The notes beneath the pieces were generated by a model. It had not been told where the DNA came from, made no database searches, and was given only the letters and a program-made list of their open reading frames with translations. The translations under genes were made by a program, and so were the position numbers. Of a DNA stretch of 64,000 bases, positions 63,025 to 64,000 are shown piece after piece; positions within the stretch are counted from its first letter, which is position 1; each line of letters begins with the position of its first letter. Source of the DNA: JAFGVL01 sp963662245 (GTDB taxonomy: Bacteria > Bacteroidota > Bacteroidia > Bacteroidales > Paludibacteraceae); NCBI GenBank assembly GCA_963662245.2, contig CAXXVQ010000001.1:248001-312000 (forward strand), given 5' to 3'.

Positions 63025-63060
63025 ATAAAAAAAGCCCCTATCGCTTTTGCAATAAGGGCT
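63025..63060 (-). terminator. Minus-strand hairpin terminator
   Basis: AGCCCTTAT / ATAGGGGCT (one mismatch) with a T-run on the minus strand. It lies 344 bp beyond the nqrF stop, so it could end a long nqr transcript or be a leftover of a lost gene. Confidence 0.6.
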
Positions 63061-63125
63061 GTAGTATATCTTGAATAATATTTTAAGCAAAGTACAAATG
63101 GGAAAAGAAGAAATTCTTGCTCTTG

Positions 63126-63290
63126 CATGCATGCGAGAAGCTCGACGAGGGCTTTTTTTGCTTCATGCACATCGACAAGAGCCAATCTGAGGCTCAGATT
63201 CCTTCATGCACATCAACATGGAGCTCTGCGAGGGCTCAGATTGCTCCATGCAGATATGTTTGGTGCTCGACGAGACCTCGTCGAGCTTCC
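63126..63290. repeat. Degenerate ~41-bp tandem repeats with embedded palindromes
   Basis: Four units start with CATGCA at 63126, 63164, 63205 and 63247 (steps of 38, 41 and 42). Shared words include CTCGACGAGGGCT, CATCGACA/CATCAACA and GGCTCAGATT. The last unit contains GCTCGACGAG-AC-CTCGTCGAGC (63265-63286), a perfect 10-bp stem. No gene is visible in this 470-bp gap. Confidence 0.7.
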
Positions 63291-63336
63291 CGCTGATATG
63301 TAACGGGGAATCGTGTACCAGTGGAGTATTTTGAAG

Positions 63337-63356
63337 AGACGGAGCGCGCTCCGTCT
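63337..63356. repeat. Palindromic repeat, family GTAC-AGAC...GTCT-CT (copy 3, inverted)
   Basis: AGACGGAGCGCGCTCCGTCT is a perfect 10+10 palindrome followed by GTAC; read on the minus strand it is GTAC-AGACGG...CCGTCT-CT, matching copies 12941 and 14051 outside the variable inner stem. Confidence 0.8.
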
Positions 63357-63403
63357 GTACTTAAATCTCAGTGTCCTTTGTGCCTCAGTGGTAAAAAATC
63401 ATC

Positions 63404-64000
63404 TTACCCTCCAAAATCATCAAAATGTAGCATTTCCATTGGCACACCCAGACTATCAAGCATAGCCTGTACTGATTTCGCCATTGGTCCCGGACCACAC
63501 ATATAATATTCAATATCCTCTGGTGCTTCATGCGTTCCGAGATATTCATCTTCCAACACCTGATGAATATATCCGGTCAATCCTGTCCAATTATCTTCAG
63601 GCAAAGGATTTGATAAAGCCAGATGGAACGAGAAATTTGGGAATTCTTTTTCCAGTTTGCGGAAATCTTCTTCATAGAATACCTCGCGTTTTGAACGAGC
63701 TCCATACCAATATGATATCTTTCTATCCTTAGTTTTTAAAGTCTCCAGTAAATGCATAATATGTGAGCGCAACGGAGCCATACCTGCCCCACCACCTATA
63801 TACACCATCTCTCGTTTGGTATCCAAGATATGAAAATCACCATAAGGGCCTGACACTTTCACCTTATCACCCGGTTTTAGTCCAAAAATATAGGATGAAC
63901 CGATACCCGGAGGAATTCCCGGAATAGGATAAGTAGAGCCTTTTTGTAAGGGCGCTGTGGCAATACGCACATTTAACATCACTATGTTTCCTTCAGCAGG
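63404..64000 (-). CDS. nqrF: Na+-translocating NADH:quinone reductase subunit F (C-terminal part)
   Basis: The frame is open to the window edge: PAEGNIVMLNVRIAT is the FAD-domain continuation, so the start lies beyond 64000 and the GTG at 63982 is not real. NAD-binding motif VYIGGGAGMAPLRSHIMHLL, SYWYGARSKREVFYEEDF, and YYMCGPGPMAKSV, ending MLHFDDFGG as in NqrF. The subunit takes electrons from NADH via FAD and a 2Fe-2S centre (N-terminal, not in the window) into the Na+-pumping complex. Confidence 0.95.
   Translation of the reverse strand, partial: PAEGNIVMLNVRIATAPLQKGSTYPIPGIPPGIGSSYIFGLKPGDKVKVSGPYGDFHILDTKREMVYIGGGAGMAPLRSHIMHLLETLKTKDRKISYWYGARSKREVFYEEDFRKLEKEFPNFSFHLALSNPLPEDNWTGLTGYIHQVLEDEYLGTHEAPEDIEYYMCGPGPMAKSVQAMLDSLGVPMEMLHFDDFGG

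Noticed and set aside
62991..63185. 64-residue minus-strand frame
   Set aside because: Falls across a terminator hairpin and the degenerate tandem repeats; no conserved features.
63126..63290. Possible CRISPR array
   Set aside because: Units are imperfect, contiguous without unique spacers, and no cas genes are present.

Overview
The window is a low-GC Bacteroidota (Bacteroidetes) chromosome segment. Support for this comes from many TAnnTTTG-type -7 promoter boxes upstream of genes on both strands, large secreted proteins with Por (type IX) secretion C-terminal sorting domains, a Bacteroidetes-type amidophosphoribosyltransferase next to glmS and carB, a DUF5606-type gene, an NqrF fragment, and OPX/Wzc polysaccharide export genes. 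I cannot name a genus; Bacteroidales/Marinilabiliales-like is the best guess. No rRNA, tRNA or CRISPR array was recognised.

Layout. 1-7.1 kb: carB (5'-truncated by the window), glmS and a purF-like gene, three glutamine-nitrogen enzymes in one direction. 7.3-11.1 kb: an APH-like kinase, nhaA and a methyltransferase. 11.1-15.5 kb: an accessory patch with two unrelated orphan AAA ATPases, a small hypothetical gene, a gene broken by one in-frame stop, a leftover 3' end of an aminotransferase gene, and several palindromic repeats. 15.5-25.9 kb: aminotransferase, M24 peptidase, a secreted protein, dxs, trkA and two tandem trkH genes.

25.9-34.2 kb is the most unusual part. It is a nest of mobile and repetitive DNA on the minus strand: an IS4-like element with 18-bp inverted ends and a 10-bp target duplication; a 242-bp non-autonomous element with the same ends and the same target duplication but a hairpin-rich interior; a RAYT-like (Y1) transposase gene flanked by REP-type hairpins whose stems vary in a compensatory way; three Rhs-type toxin-tip cassettes, each followed by a small membrane protein gene that could encode immunity; an alpha-2-macroglobulin-like gene reduced to its first ~100 codons; and a second IS inserted between that gene and its probable promoter.

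34.4-38.9 kb: thrS-infC-rpmI-rplT, with infC probably starting at AUA, then a KDG kinase gene. 38.9-44.2 kb (minus): two OPX lipoproteins, a Wzc tyrosine autokinase and a UDP-sugar dehydrogenase, a partial exopolysaccharide operon. 44.4-47.9 kb: prs and mutS2, convergent. 48-55.5 kb: a 2,387-residue secreted beta-helix protein plus a small membrane protein. 55.7-57 kb: ubiE/menG and mntP. 57.2-62.9 kb: a secreted pectinesterase, a DUF5606-type gene, and a secreted glycosidase-like protein. The last 1 kb holds degenerate tandem and palindromic repeats and the C-terminal part of nqrF.

Housekeeping blocks are ordinary in content. The accessory signal lies in 11-15.5 kb, 25.9-34.2 kb and the repeat families linking them to 63 kb.
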